Positions 38,569 through 50,640 are shown, counted from the stretch's first letter. The stretch is DNA of 64,000 bases from Clavelina lepadiformis (GCF_947623445.1 NC_135243.1:8992501-9056500), one strand, 5' to 3'. Made by a program: numbers and translations. The notes: generated by a model from the sequence alone, not told the origin.

Positions 38569-38783
38569 TTAAACGCTTATCGTATTTGATAGTTTTTGCT
38601 TTTTCTTTCATTTGTGTGGTTTTTACAATTTTCCTATACCATTCTTTGATTTTTATATAGGGCCACGAAATATCAAAATAATCTCAAAGGATCCATTCTT
38701 TGATTTTTACAGGGCCACGAAATATCAAAATAATTGCAAAGGGTTCGCCAGGCAAAATTTTTAGAAAAGTTTAGGAACCGCTA

Positions 38784-40274
38784 TTCTAAAGCTTAGGTGA
38801 TTACTTCTAGGACGTCAAAATCCAATAACTAATCGGACAAGTGGTATATTTAACTCCAAAACAACACCTAAAATTGCTACATTATCTTCGAAATAAAATG
38901 AAATGTATTAACTGTACTTTAACTACGACAGGTTATACATATATCACACCTAGAGAACTCTGTGTAACAATTTAAAATTATTGTAGAATGTAGGTAAAGA
39001 TCTATCAACCGAAACCTGCCTAATAGTTTTGCAATTACAATTCATATTTTTGCAGTGCACGTTGTTTTACATTTACATTATTATGAAGCGTCAATGACAT
39101 TGTTCGCTACAGTATATGATGCTTGATTGACAGTACAGTCTGTCGGAATGTTGGAAAGCAAATATTTATTGTTGGCCATATAGTTACGATTAAATTCAAA
39201 TCTACCTGGGATAAAAGTTAATCGTTACATATGGCTGGGAAATGGATTACAAATTGATTTAACAGCAAACTTATTACAAATAAATCGATTATTTTTCGCT
39301 TCGGTACCCTGCAAACAAATATACAATCGTTTACCATGCCTTTGATGCCAAAACAACCAAATAATCAACCGAGTATTAAATTCGTATTCTAAATTTATTC
39401 GAATCAAATTCAGTTACCAATAAAACGCTTACGATTGACAATTGCAATCTATTACGAATAAGGACTACGATTACCCATAGGCTACATTTTTATTACCCGG
39501 TTTGAATTATTCTTGCGCTGGAATAAGGAAAAACCCCTCCCCGAATAAATGTGTTCCATGGTATCGATGTTTTGTTTGAATTGTCAAAAAATTAACTTTT
39601 TTGCTTATACTGACTGTCGGAAAACGTATAGGCTATTACCTACAAATGATATCTGATCTCAACTAAATTTTGACGTTTGCAAACTAACAGTTAACTCGGT
39701 AGTTTGATATTATGACAAACTGTTTCAAATCATACAACAACTACGTCAAAGGTACATACAAGAAAAGTCACCAGCTATGTGCTACGTATCATTGTATTTA
39801 TCAAGCTGTAATAAACATTTTATTTGAAAGAGCTTAAAGTAAAAGTAAAGAATTAAAAGCAATTTTGTGATATTGTGAAATGCAGATAATTGGTTACATC
39901 CACATAGAAAGACGCATTTTCTGAGTGTAATGTATCTCAAAAATAGTTCAAAATCAAAACAATATCACTTGTAAGTTCTAAACCGTTTAGCAAACTCCGA
40001 AAGAAAAATATTTTTATGATTGCAGTGTTGAAATATCATAAACGATATCACAGAATTGTTGTAAATGTAAGCATACTGAAAAAACACAACCATAGGACAC
40101 CGCATCAGAATAACAGCAAGTTTTAGACGCATTTGGTGAAGGTTAAAAACTGTGTCTGGTGTGCTGTCGAGAAACATATTGAGTCCAAGTGGTGTGTAAA
40201 AGTGGCCTAAAACATAGCAATAACTCAATACAAATTTGCACCGGTTCATGGTTTAATAGTTTGATAATTATGAT
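38784..40274. other. Non-coding, downstream of TSP1-VWA gene B
   Basis: Copy of 20924-22410 with few differences. No recognised gene. Confidence 0.4.
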
Positions 40275-43200
40275 TTAACACGAGTTCAAGAGTTCGCCCC
40301 ACGTAGGAATTGGACAAGATTCATCACGAACATGGTTATAAAGGTCTCTAACAAACTCTTCTCCTTCTTGCCAAGAGTTAAGAAAAAACTGCTCAAAACA
40401 GCGGTGTCCCGTATCCAAGTCCTACAATCACCACACATAAAGCGGTTTAAATTAACAACAAGAAAGTGAACAAACAGAAAATAATTTAACGTTAAAATTT
40501 AACAAAATCGCAATAAAAAATTTTTAATTAAGTTTTATTATAAAATGTACAAATAAAACTTATGCTCACATCAGATTAAGTTTATAGAAATAACTTATTT
40601 CAAACATCTCACACCTTGATTATGCTTTTGCAATCTTGATCATCATTCAGGAATATAACCATAATTTCAATGTCTTCACTCACGTACTTATCTCGTACTC
40701 TCTTCAAATCACCAGGGCCATTTGCGCACCTTGCAGTTAAATGTAGTTATGTTATGGCCAAATTTAAACTTGGACAATTCGTTTTGAGATGATATTACTT
40801 AACGTTCCTTGGTACATTATGGCTCTTTATATGGCTTTACGCTTCCCGCTAATTTATTAACTATAATGTATACTTATTCGACAATGAAATCCGCAAGTTT
40901 CTCGAGAAAAGCTTTAAAAAATTTAAACTTTTCCATAACTTGCTTCACGAATTAGTGCCATATTTTAGAAGTGTGTTAGTGTGTAAACCATAGATATCAT
41001 AACACTATTATGCCAATTTGTTACCTAACTTACTTCTCATAAATTCAAGGCTTACAAGTTTTCTAACGGTGTGTTAAACTTTGTTGAAGCTGTTAGTCAT
41101 GTAATAATTATAGTTAACCAGCAGGTTACAAAATCTTCAATATAAAACCTCTGAACGTTTTGTTGGTATCTCATGGCCAGATTTAGTAATTGAAGTAGGA
41201 TTGCCATTCGAAAAATCAAAAACAATAAACCACATTGTACAGTAATTTCATCACAAAATAGAACTTGTTATTGCTGTAATGATTTGATACCATCAAGCAC
41301 ATACTTGAAGCTGTTATATAAACAAAAGTATTAATCGTATTTATTCTTACCCGTCAGTGATTAACATCAGCAGCTTTTTTACGTCTGAATTTCCATGTCG
41401 GGCTCCACGACTTGTGTCTTTAAATGTCAACAAGGCTTTGTTCATTGCATCAACCATGTGAGTTCCTCCCCAAGCTCGGATCCTATTTTGACAATGCTTT
41501 GTGAGGAATATTTTTGTTTTACGTTCATAAACTTATACATTATTTTTAAGCCAGTACTCCTCTCTCTTAAGGGTCTGTAGTACCATTTTGAGCTGTTTTG
41601 AAACAGCAACACGGCGATTGTGACGAAGGTCTTATGCAAGACGTCACTATGGAAAACGTATAAATGGTTCCGGTCCAGTGCGCATGTGACCTTAATTTGT
41701 GATGGTTTGTTGTTGTTATGGCGTTTGCTGAGTGTAGGTTCAGGATAAATTTGACATTTTGTGTTGGTTCAAAATTAAGGATTTTTGGCTGATTTTTTTG
41801 AAAAATGTAAGGAAAAAAGTTGTTTAAAAGTTGAAGCATTTGGTGTGAGAATTCCAGATAGGAGAATTTGCTCAAAATACTGCATTAAGTTCTTTTATCC
41901 TACATCTCGGCGGATACAAAAACTCAGCGAGGTGACCGGGCTTGTTTAGTAGCAAATTCAAATATGTTACTTTGCATTGTTTAAGATAAGGCTCCGGATG
42001 GGCCTACAGTCCCTTAAGGATACATGGTTACAGGTTTATTATGAAAAAAGTTCAATCATGTTTTGATTGGCAAATTTTGATGGTGTTAATTTAACAAAGA
42101 TGAAGGTTATTTTCTTCTTATCCGGATTAAAACCTGCTTATTGAAGATTTAATTTAAGTGAGCGGAAAGCGAAGTGAAACCATTTTTTATGCCTGTCTTT
42201 AGGTATGCTTTGCAAAGATACAGCCGTGCTGTGATTTCAGTGAACACCGAACCGATAGCCTATAGGACATCGACCCGCCACTCTACTGCTCCGTGAGGTA
42301 CGGGTACATAGCCGACAAAAGGTTACAACAACGTCAAATATTCTTTATGGCTTTGTCATAAATACGTTCAACTGTTATATTCACTTGATATGTTTGGTTT
42401 TCAGCTACTACTAAATTTAAACTGGTATATCGGCTTTCTTACGTATATTGATGAAGGCCTATGTACTTACCTTAGATTTTTAATTTCGCTTTCAAGATTT
42501 ATTTGCCCTCTTCCCGGGCTGCCATCGAATTGGTTGAAATTGAAATGGACTTGGTAAGTGTTTTCAAACGTCGCGACAGCAATTCTTGTTCGATCCAAAT
42601 GTACTCCAATGCCATTGCAAATAGCTAAAATTAATTGAATTGAATCAACGATTGACGCACAGTGTATATGAATAATTAATTTCGATACAAACCTCGCACA
42701 ACCCCAGCTGCAATATCCTTAACGGTTTCCATGTGACTGCCAATGCTACCACTTTTGTCCATCAATATTATCATATCTCTTCTCAGCTCTAACTGAAATG
42801 ATATGCTTGAATGAGAAAATTTTTGCTAAAATGACATTATACTTGGCAAAAGTTCTGGTAACATAAACCGCACCTATTAATTATGATTTGCAAATCAACG
42901 AGATAACTCACTGTTTGACGTCGCAAACGTTGCAAAGTGTCTTCCAAAACCACGGATCGTTTCTTTCTCCCAAAACCACCGCAGCCTCCGATCGCTACTA
43001 GTTTCCAATCATCAGTGATCTCTTCATCAGTGGCCTCTTCATCAGTGGTCTCTTGTAGTGGTAGAGAACTAGTCTCCAATGATCTTGCAAAACTTGTATC
43101 CACTGGTCGTAAAAGACTTGTATCCACTGGTCGTAAAAGACTTGTATCCAATGGTCGTAATGTACGTTTGGATCGCTGGTGATTAGGTGACTTGACACGT

Positions 43201-44464
43201 ATGGCCAAACATTGTTGTCCAGAGGCAGATATGTCAACATCAACCCTAGTTCCAGGTGGTAATTGTCTATTATTTCCGGGCGAGACAGATACGCTGGATG
43301 GCGCAGAAAACACCCCGGAAAATGACTCAAAAAACAAATCAGCTGTAGTAGGAACAGGAGGTGAACAGCCTGCGACAAGATGTATCTTTAGTATCTATAT
43401 ATAGATGTATCATTTTTTTACATAAAAGCACATGCGCAAAGGGGGCTCAAAACCTTCCACAGAGAGTAAAGCAAAATGTACAAAAGAACGGCAGTCAAAG
43501 TATGACATCAAAACATGACTCTTTCCCCGTGTCCTTGTCCAAGAAGAGGCGTAGCCAACGCATGGCAGGCCTAGCTTGTATTTCGAGGCCTAAAGCTTGA
43601 GTTTTTATTTCCAATTTTGGTTCAGTCAAGCATGAAAACGTTGAAAAAATTTTTTTCACCGGCTGTATTGCGGTATGCCACAAAGCAACTGATAGATCAT
43701 AGTTAGGTTCACAATGCAGCAATTATAATCAATGCGTTAAAAAGCTGAAATCTTGTGATTCATTATTTTATTTCATTAGGTAGATTACACTGTTATTGTA
43801 ACCAAATTATTAAGAAACCACTTTGCTAGTGCAGCTAATGCTCCAAAGCTTGTGACATGCGCCTTCATTTACTTGGTAAACTAAGCGGAGAGATGCCCCC
43901 AGGTAATTTAAACACTCCTTCGTGTCACTTTTCATGTTTATTGGGATGATAATATCCATTTGCTGATCTCTTGGTTTTTAGCTAATGCTTACTCCACTTA
44001 ACAATAGGATTAACCAAAGGATTCCTCCTCGGCTAATACACTGCAGTTTTAAAAATATGTTCAAGTTTTACTTTGTGTTTGGAAAAGTTCGGTGTTTTTT
44101 GGACACGGTTTTCCGCCATTTCGAGGCTGGGTTAGTTGCCTGGTTCTAGTTTGAGAGTAACTCCCTCGTACACTTTTGCACTTCCCCCAGGAACCGAATG
44201 GCGTGATCGTGCAGTCTCCTGTTGTACAACGTCAATTTATTAGTATAACTTATAAATGTGCATATTTTACTATATTGTTGTAATTAAAGAAAACATTATG
44301 TCTTGATATGCTATAGACATGCACTTGCATGATACGTTATAATTTATAGCTACTTAGAGACTGATATACTTACTTTTTCTGTTCTTTAAGAAAAACCCTT
44401 CAGATAAAGCTAAACATGCAACAAGGAATATTTTCAAAAGTGTGAAAAAGATTGTTAGCTTCAT
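40275..44464 (-). CDS. Secreted TSP1-VWA protein, copy B (447 aa, eight exons)
   Basis: Exons: 44464-44374, 44218-44072, 43369-42912, 42792-42693, 42624-42471, 41482-41351, 40729-40615, 40421-40275; frame open and splice sites kept. Same domain order as copy A: signal peptide, TSP1, linker with RKKR furin-like site, VWA with DKSGS, GGT and ITDG MIDAS motifs. The linker exon is 75 bp longer. An 8-residue unit (LRPVDTSL) occurs three times instead of once, and an acidic ATDEE-type unit is also repeated. The last exon differs from copy A by one silent change. By contrast the GGTN loop reads WGGTH, and the segment after VIFL reads NDDQDCKSIIK instead of DNYQGCKSKIK. A 443-bp MITE sits in the intron between the second and third VWA exons. 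Both copies look functional; ligand and expression site are unknown. Confidence 0.88.
41571..42013. mobile_element. TTAA MITE (piggyBac-like), 443 bp, in an intron of gene B
   Basis: TTAA flanks both sides (41567-41570 and 42014-42017). The ends GGGTCTGTAG and, read inward from the right, GGGACTGTAG are inverted repeats with one mismatch. Copy A has the empty site CTCTCTTAAGGATAC. No coding capacity. The TTAA duplication points to piggyBac-class mobilisation, but its ends differ from the 36559 element, so another family moved it. Confidence 0.88.
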
Positions 44465-44729
44465 TTCTATATATCTTAAAACGTTTACAGTTTTAAAAAT
44501 ACTGAAAATCTATGACAAATTAATAAAAAAACTATATAAAAAGATCAATGTTAAAAGTTTTAGGAAAAAGATTTTTAAGAGACTGTCTTTTTGGTCTCAA
44601 CATCAGTTTTGCTTTATTACTAAACAGTAAACACTAAATACCGTCGAAACAGTTATACACATTACATACCGAAAAACAAAAAATTACTTGTTTACAATTT
44701 ACACGGGGACAACTCTGTTTTTGGTAGCG

Positions 44730-44988
44730 GTTCCCAGAGCCTGCTGAAACAATCTACATCAAGACGTGCGTGATACGTGAAATCTTATCTCTTTCAAACA
44801 AGGGCTAAACAAACATTTTTTCCGCTATGCTTTTGTGTTTTAGCATTTTAAATCCTAATTTTATTGTAATGTTTTGCTGCTTTTAGTCTTTTGTATTTTG
44901 TAAATTACTTGTAGGTTTTATCTTTTGACTGTAAAGCGCCTTTGACAGTATTTTTATCGCTATAAAAATGTTTATTATTATTATAATG
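44730..44988 (+). mobile_element. LINE (CR1/L2-like) 3' end relic (copy B)
   Basis: Copy of the relic at 26430-26703. Here the tail reads TGTAAAGCGCCTTTGACAG and then CTATAAAAATG plus a TTA repeat, even closer to the usual CR1/L2 3' end. Confidence 0.6.
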
Positions 44989-46139
44989 CAACGTTGGTAC
45001 TTTCGATTCGACTTGGCTTCACTAGAAAGGCTATAGAAGACAGTCTTAGGCGCTAACGGCGCAGCTGCAATTATTTATTTATGATTTAACAATTGCAATT
45101 TAAAACTCTTTGCAGACTTTACTTATATTAGACTATAATGGTCGAGATGTCAGGGTTCTATTGGGTGTTTTGGGCTAGTTGTATTCAATTACGAACACTT
45201 TATCACATCAAACTGCACTAGATTCAGAAAACTGCATTCAGAAAACCAAACAGCAAATTTTAAGTTACAGAGACGCAATTTGCATTTGTTCAAGGTAGTT
45301 TGCATACAAGTTAAACTACTTTATAGTAGTACTGTATAAAAAGAGTGCAAAACCAGAACCTACAGCTCACTCATTACGAAAGACAACTGCATCTAAAACT
45401 GCCAATGAAAAGTTTCATGTTTCTCTTAAATCGCCTCTAAAGTATCACCAAAATGAAACGTTGCCTTATTACGAGATGTTAGAGATTATATAACTTTAGC
45501 AATTGCGGCGATAAAAGTTTGTAACTGCGAATCCCACTTTGCTTGCATTTGCTTAAATATAATTTTTTAATGCTTAGGGCATTTCGAAATTGACGTCACA
45601 ATTGTCAGTGTACCAGTTACGAAAAATGTTTTTAGCTTATTGCCTTAATCCATTTTCTTGAAAGTTAATCAGATGCATATAAACCTGCAAGATTTAGAAA
45701 ACTTGTATAGCTGGTTCACCTTGTTGTAGTTTTTAAGCAAAAGTAAAAACATTTTTTCACTGAACATGTAAAGGGCATTTCCAGATTTCTTTCTGGACTG
45801 AACTTAATTTAAACCTTGCAATTTTACGACAAACAAAGTTGTCATTAAAATCAACAAGAAATACTTCGCTGATGTACTTTTGATTAAGAACGGTTGAAAA
45901 AATTCAATTCTTGGTAACATGATGCTCAGTAGCTGATTGCCCCAAACGTATATATTGGGCCCGCTCGCGATGCCACCAATTCATCACATTCGTTGATCGA
46001 GGTTTTCGGTAATTGTTTTTACAACTGTCATTTATGTTTGTGTCACAAAGGAATGGCACCACTCCTACTGACCGCATATAACTGGTTTGTTCGTTGCAGT
46101 TTATACAGTATTGTGACATGTGTAGCAGTGCAATGATTG
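44989..46139. other. Non-coding, right part of duplication copy B
   Basis: Matches 26704-27910 with several small indels (for instance near 45225-45260 and 45950-46080). No recognised gene. Confidence 0.35.
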
Positions 46140-47963
46140 CACTACGTAACACAATTTTTGTTTGGCTACATTTTTTAATGCCCCTTTATGTATTTTTGTG
46201 TGCTGAGTTCAAAAATCCAGTTAGTTTTTTCGTACCATCGTTACTTTTTGAGATATTCAAATTTTGATATAGCTGTAAGTACAGCAAATCGTGTTCTACT
46301 CTTGCAGTAGATTTTAGCTCCACATCAAGGTTCTGTTTGGTTTATTAAACGCAAAAACAAGTTTAAAAACGTTAGTAAGGAAGGCTTGAAGATAAATGTA
46401 ACATAGTTTTGTCAAACAGTAAGAGTCGTTCAAAAATGTACTTTTGAGAGAGTTTTTTTTTATGACTACTCCTGTCTTGCCTTACTAAAGACCAAATGTA
46501 GTTTCCCATCATTACACTATCCCAGCGGCCTTTATATCGTTTTTCCATTGGCTCAATATCCTGATGAAGTCTCTCACCGTGCTCCTCACTGAAGTCACCT
46601 AGATTTTCTTGAAAAAAATCCAGATGCGAACATAAAAAATGAAGTTTGACAGACATGCGACAACCCATGTTTTGGTAACTTTTGATAAGTTTCTCCACCA
46701 ACTCTTTGTAATTTTTGTCCCTTTTATTTCCCAAAAATCCATCAACCACACCTCGAAATGCTTGCCACGCTTCTTTTTCTGTTTTATTCATTTTTTCTTC
46801 CAAGCTTTTACACTTTAACATTGTGTTTATCTGAGGACCAACAAATATTCCTCCTTTTATTTTGGCAAGTGATAGTCTGGGAAACATTGAACGGATTTCT
46901 TGAAAAACTTGTCCTTGAAAATCCAAAGCTTTGACAAACTGTTTTACCAGACCTAATTTGATATGAAGTGGAGGCAGTAAAACTATTTCCCGGCTTACAA
47001 GAGGTTCCCTAATAACGTTGTACATTCCTGGGTTTAGTTTTTCCCGTGTCGGCCATTAATTTTCTCATAGTGCTCACCGTCAGCTCTACTATTCCACAAG
47101 CACAGAAAGCAAGAGTATTTTGTGTAACCACCCTGCAGACCAAGCAAAACTCCCAACATTTTAAAGTCATCACAAACATACCACTTAAACTGAGTGTAAT
47201 TTATTTTAATGAGCAGTTGCTTGACGTTTTCATAATCTTCTTTCATCTGTAAGGAATAAGCAAGTGGAATTGATGGGTATATGTTGCCATTGTGAAGTAA
47301 CATTGCTTTAAGACTTTTGGTAGAACTGTCAATGAAACGCCGCTACTGAGTAGGATCATGATCTATTCCAACAGCACAAAACAGGCCTTTCCACATCTTT
47401 GCAATAGCAAAGGTCTTCAAAAATGTCAAAGTAGACAGAAAACTCCAAGTGCCTATTCCTGTGGGGTAGGCAGTACTCTTACTTAAATTGTTTCACTCTC
47501 TACTAGACATTTTGATTTCTACTATTTAAAAGATGAACTGAATCTAAGATTTACACAATACTTAACTGTACAAAATGTAATTATATGGCATACTTCTCTC
47601 TGTAAACACAAAACATGACTTTCTAATGAGACTATACTGAATTTAACATAAATAGATAAAATGAAAACTGAGATAAGAAATAAAAGCACATTCGTCTGCA
47701 TTTCAAACTCCCACTCCCATTCACTTTCTCAAGTAAATAGGACGCCCATTTACAACATGATAGTGCTGACAGACACAGATCATAACCGCATAAAATACCT
47801 ACAGTTAATGGAAAATCACAAAAAACGGAAATTTTTGTATTTTGAAAACGATCGATGATAGAAAAAAACTGATAGCATTTTTGAAATCAGCGCTTGAAAA
47901 TCATACAGATACACTTAATAAATGTAGCCAAACAAAAATTTTTTTGAATTTTGTTACGTAGTG
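46140..47963 (-). mobile_element. CACTA-like (CMC superfamily, Chapaev-like) DNA transposon, 1824 bp
   Basis: The left end is CACTACGTAACA, and the right end read inward is CACTACGTAACA. The similarity continues over about 35 bases through TTTTTGTTTGGCTACAT. TTG occurs on both sides (46137-46139 and 47964-47966); copy A shows the site without the element, so the duplication is 3 bp. The minus strand encodes a two-piece transposase related to the one at 2828-3677. CACTA ends plus a 3-bp duplication fit the EnSpm/CACTA-Chapaev3 group. It post-dates the segmental duplication. Confidence 0.85.
46372..47303 (-). pseudogene. Transposase of the CACTA-like element, frameshifted
   Basis: Pieces 47303-47034 and 47025-46372 are in different frames and together cover the C-terminal half of the transposase. 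Motifs in order: DDFKMLGVLLGLQGGYTKYS, CFLCLWNSR (CxxC), PPLHIKLGLVKQFVKALD, GPQINTML, NMGCRMSVKLHFLCSHLDFF (HxxxxH), and SEEHGERLHQDI with a likely catalytic Glu. The break follows the HYEKINGRHG block and removes the short linker the other copy retains (PKRNEFVVGEKNV). No N-terminal domain is visible upstream within the element, so the copy is both frameshifted and internally reduced. Confidence 0.8.
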
Positions 47964-47979
47964 TTGTTATCGGAAAATA

Positions 47980-48054
47980 CAGGATGTTCACAGAGTTTTC
48001 AGACAATCAATATTCATCATTTTTAAATTGTCTAAAGACTTCGTGGACTCCCTG
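47980..48054. mobile_element. 75-bp foldback MITE (copy B)
   Basis: Equivalent of 27927-28002, with a few substitutions in the right arm. It lies only 16 bases from the right end of the CACTA-like element. Confidence 0.6.
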
Positions 48055-48478
48055 TATATCAAACAGGGTTCATTTTCAAAACAGCAAGTGATCTTTAGAG
48101 CGTTTTCAATCTAATGCGCGACAATCAGAAGATGTATGAGGCGAATATTCATCCTTGTAAAAATTTGGAAAGATTTGTCCGACGTCAGGGTAATTTTTGG
48201 CTTAAAGGTTTGTTTCATAAGCTTGTAAGTAGATCTTACGCAAGCCATGTAATCTTAAGTAAACGACTAATATATTAGTTCAGAAAACCACGGGATTTCC
48301 ATTGACCTTTCCATTAATGTCAAAAACGACATAATGAGCCGACGGCTGGTATTTTAAAAGTATAGATAACAAGAAAACAGAAAAATATTTTCAGTAAAAC
48401 TATAATTGACATTTAAAAGGTTTGCTTTCCTGAAATTAGTTTAAAACTTGTGGTTTAGCATTCAGCCAAGGAAGAGAA

Positions 48479-50339
48479 AGAAGAAATTGGGTATTTATCA
48501 AAAATGTGTCTTGAGAAGTACACTTCGGAGAAAAAATAAAGTTCACTGATGTTTGGATGACGTATTAGTTGAACTATAAAGGTCAATAAGGTCATGTCAT
48601 CATTGTATAATATCCGTATAATGGCTGATTACGGTCAATGGAATGCATACACACTCTACATTTAACATTAAAGGACCCACAGCCTTCTCGTTGGAAAATT
48701 CCCTCTGCCAAAAAAATTTCTGCTTAATTCCTGAATTGTGTGACAGTACATTTGTGTAATGTTAAAACATACTGTCAAATGTTACACATTCATAAAAAAT
48801 ATTCGATTTCTTTGCTTATCAATGCAGTTAAAAGAACGATTACATAGCTTGAATGAAGAATGTTTGCCTGGTTAGATATAATTAAGAAAGCAACCATTTC
48901 ACCGTATGTATACATTATGCAGCACGTTGTTAAATATAAAATGGTATGAGATATGCTTATAAGTATAAATATGTTAGAAAAATGGATATAAAAATTTAAT
49001 TTTAGCTGTTTTGGTTTTAATTCGAGTTAGTTTACAGATAAGAAGTTTGAGTTACTATGTTATAATATCTAAGTCATGTTAACAAGAAACTGTGAAAAGT
49101 ATAGCTGTAGTGAAAAGTACCAAAATAGCTGGTCCAGTGAATAATATTGACAGTCAATATTGTTTGTCAAAATTCACCAAACGTAATTGGAGTAATCGTA
49201 AACAGTTAAAGCAATTTTTTTAAAGGTTAGACTTGTAAATGTTCGTTCTTTTAAGTTATTATGGCTGGAATAAAAATAGAGATTTTATTTCGCTGGAAAG
49301 TGGTATGGGCTGCCATGTTATGGAGATATTTGAGATGTCAAAATTGACCGAATCTATAAACGATCGAGTGTGAAGTGTAACATGACTAAACACTTCATTA
49401 AGGCTTAGATACACTTATAACGGAACTATACCTACAAAATATGTAAACTCAAAGTAAGATTATTATAACAGCAAATATAGTAAGCTCAGCTACAAGTTTG
49501 AAGTAATTAATTAAAAGGAACACTTCGTTTACCGAGTTTAAGCGCACTTTGCCTTTCACAATAGTAACATGATTGAGGCACAAAGAAACACACAATGCAA
49601 ATACGTAAGAGCAGAAGCACGATAGAGAGCTAAAACCGTAACAGAGTAAAAGTAAAAAGTTAAAATAATTACTGACTATAGTTTTTCCTACACACGTATG
49701 AGCTGCCCTAGCGCGAAAGGCTAAATCGACAATTAAAGGGCATTATAACCTGACCGGTATCGTTTTGCTCGTTTTGTGAACACTTGGAATCTCGAAGCAC
49801 CCCCGCCGTGAAAAAGCTTTTCCAGTTTGTCATTGACTCACGAACTGAGTGTGTAAATCCAAGATGTAGCCTACTGTACTGTAAAACCTTACAGACAGTG
49901 ACTGATTATGGTATATCATAGTAAACACATAATTCACTTATTACATAAAATCGTGTTAAAATCTTGTTTATTCATGCAACGACGTAAGCATATAGATTGA
50001 AGTGAATAGCTTCCAGCTAGGTAAACCTTTTTAAGTCATTTCAAATATATCTTTGTAAATAGGTAACTTTAAGCAAGGTTGAGATCATACTCAAATTCAA
50101 ATTTACAGTGTTTATTGACATCCTTAGGCAATTGGTGATTATATGGTCAAACACATGTAACAACAAATATTAGGTGATGGTATCTTTTTGTTTTTAAAGC
50201 AGGATAACCTTGTTTTGCTGCTATTACTACACCAGAGCAAATGCTATGAGATTATTGTTATTATAAAACTGTTGCGTATGTTTCATTTCTCTATCGATCA
50301 GTAGGTCAGTGGAAAAACCAGAAATAAAAATAAACATGT
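48479..50339. other. Non-coding stretch, nothing recognised
   Basis: AT-rich DNA right of the duplication. No coding match, RNA gene or transposon terminus was found on either strand. Confidence 0.45.
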
Positions 50340-50640
50340 TTTTGAAACGTATTAATAAAGGAATCGATTTGTATAAATTTGAAACTTTGATTAGTTTAAA
50401 GGCGTTTTGTAAAACGGCAGAGCGCCCCTCACTAGAATTTATAAAATCCTTCCTTCCTTCCATTCCTTCCTTCCTTCTTCTTTCTTCCTTCTGCCTTCCC
50501 TTCTATAGTAAATCCTTAACCCAACAAACTATTCGATACACGGGACCAACAATTTGGAATTTTCTGCCTAATGATTTGAAACGTTTGCAGAATAAGACAA
50601 CTTTTTTATAAAAAATTGAAAAGTTATTTTGCTTCATCAT
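50340..50640 (+). mobile_element. LINE ORF2 C-terminal relic with CTTC microsatellite
   Basis: Codons from about 50515 read LTQQTIRYTGPTIWNFLPND, the usual C-terminal block of CR1/Jockey/L2 reverse-transcriptase ORFs (IRYxGPxIWNxLP), followed out of frame by KKLKSYF. A CCTT/CTTC microsatellite (50448-50500) interrupts the coding just before it. Only this tail remains; the reverse transcriptase core is not visible. Confidence 0.7.

Larger units (their letters stand above)
36373..38783. mobile_element. hAT MITE (copy B), interrupted by a piggyBac element
   Basis: Same MITE as 20469-20923, with the same TTCTAGAG/TTCTAAAG flanks. It is split at a TTAA by the element at 36559-38568. Its tandem GGGCCACGAAATATC array has two units (about 38639-38743) where copy A has three. 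Confidence 0.9.
34137..48478. repeat. Segmental duplication, copy B (about 14.3 kb with insertions)
   Basis: Same order and orientation as copy A. It is longer through a 2010-bp piggyBac-type element (36559-38568), a 443-bp TTAA MITE (41571-42013) and an 1824-bp CACTA-like element (46140-47963). Without them it is close to the length of copy A. Both members carry an intact TSP1-VWA gene. The right edge is near 48478 after the shared TTTAGCATTCAGCCA. Confidence 0.95.

Noticed and set aside
18231-48478. Idea that copies A and B are a single gene cluster with three or more VWA repeats in one transcript
   Set aside because: Each copy has its own signal peptide exon and stop codon, and intergenic DNA plus an IAP relic separate them.
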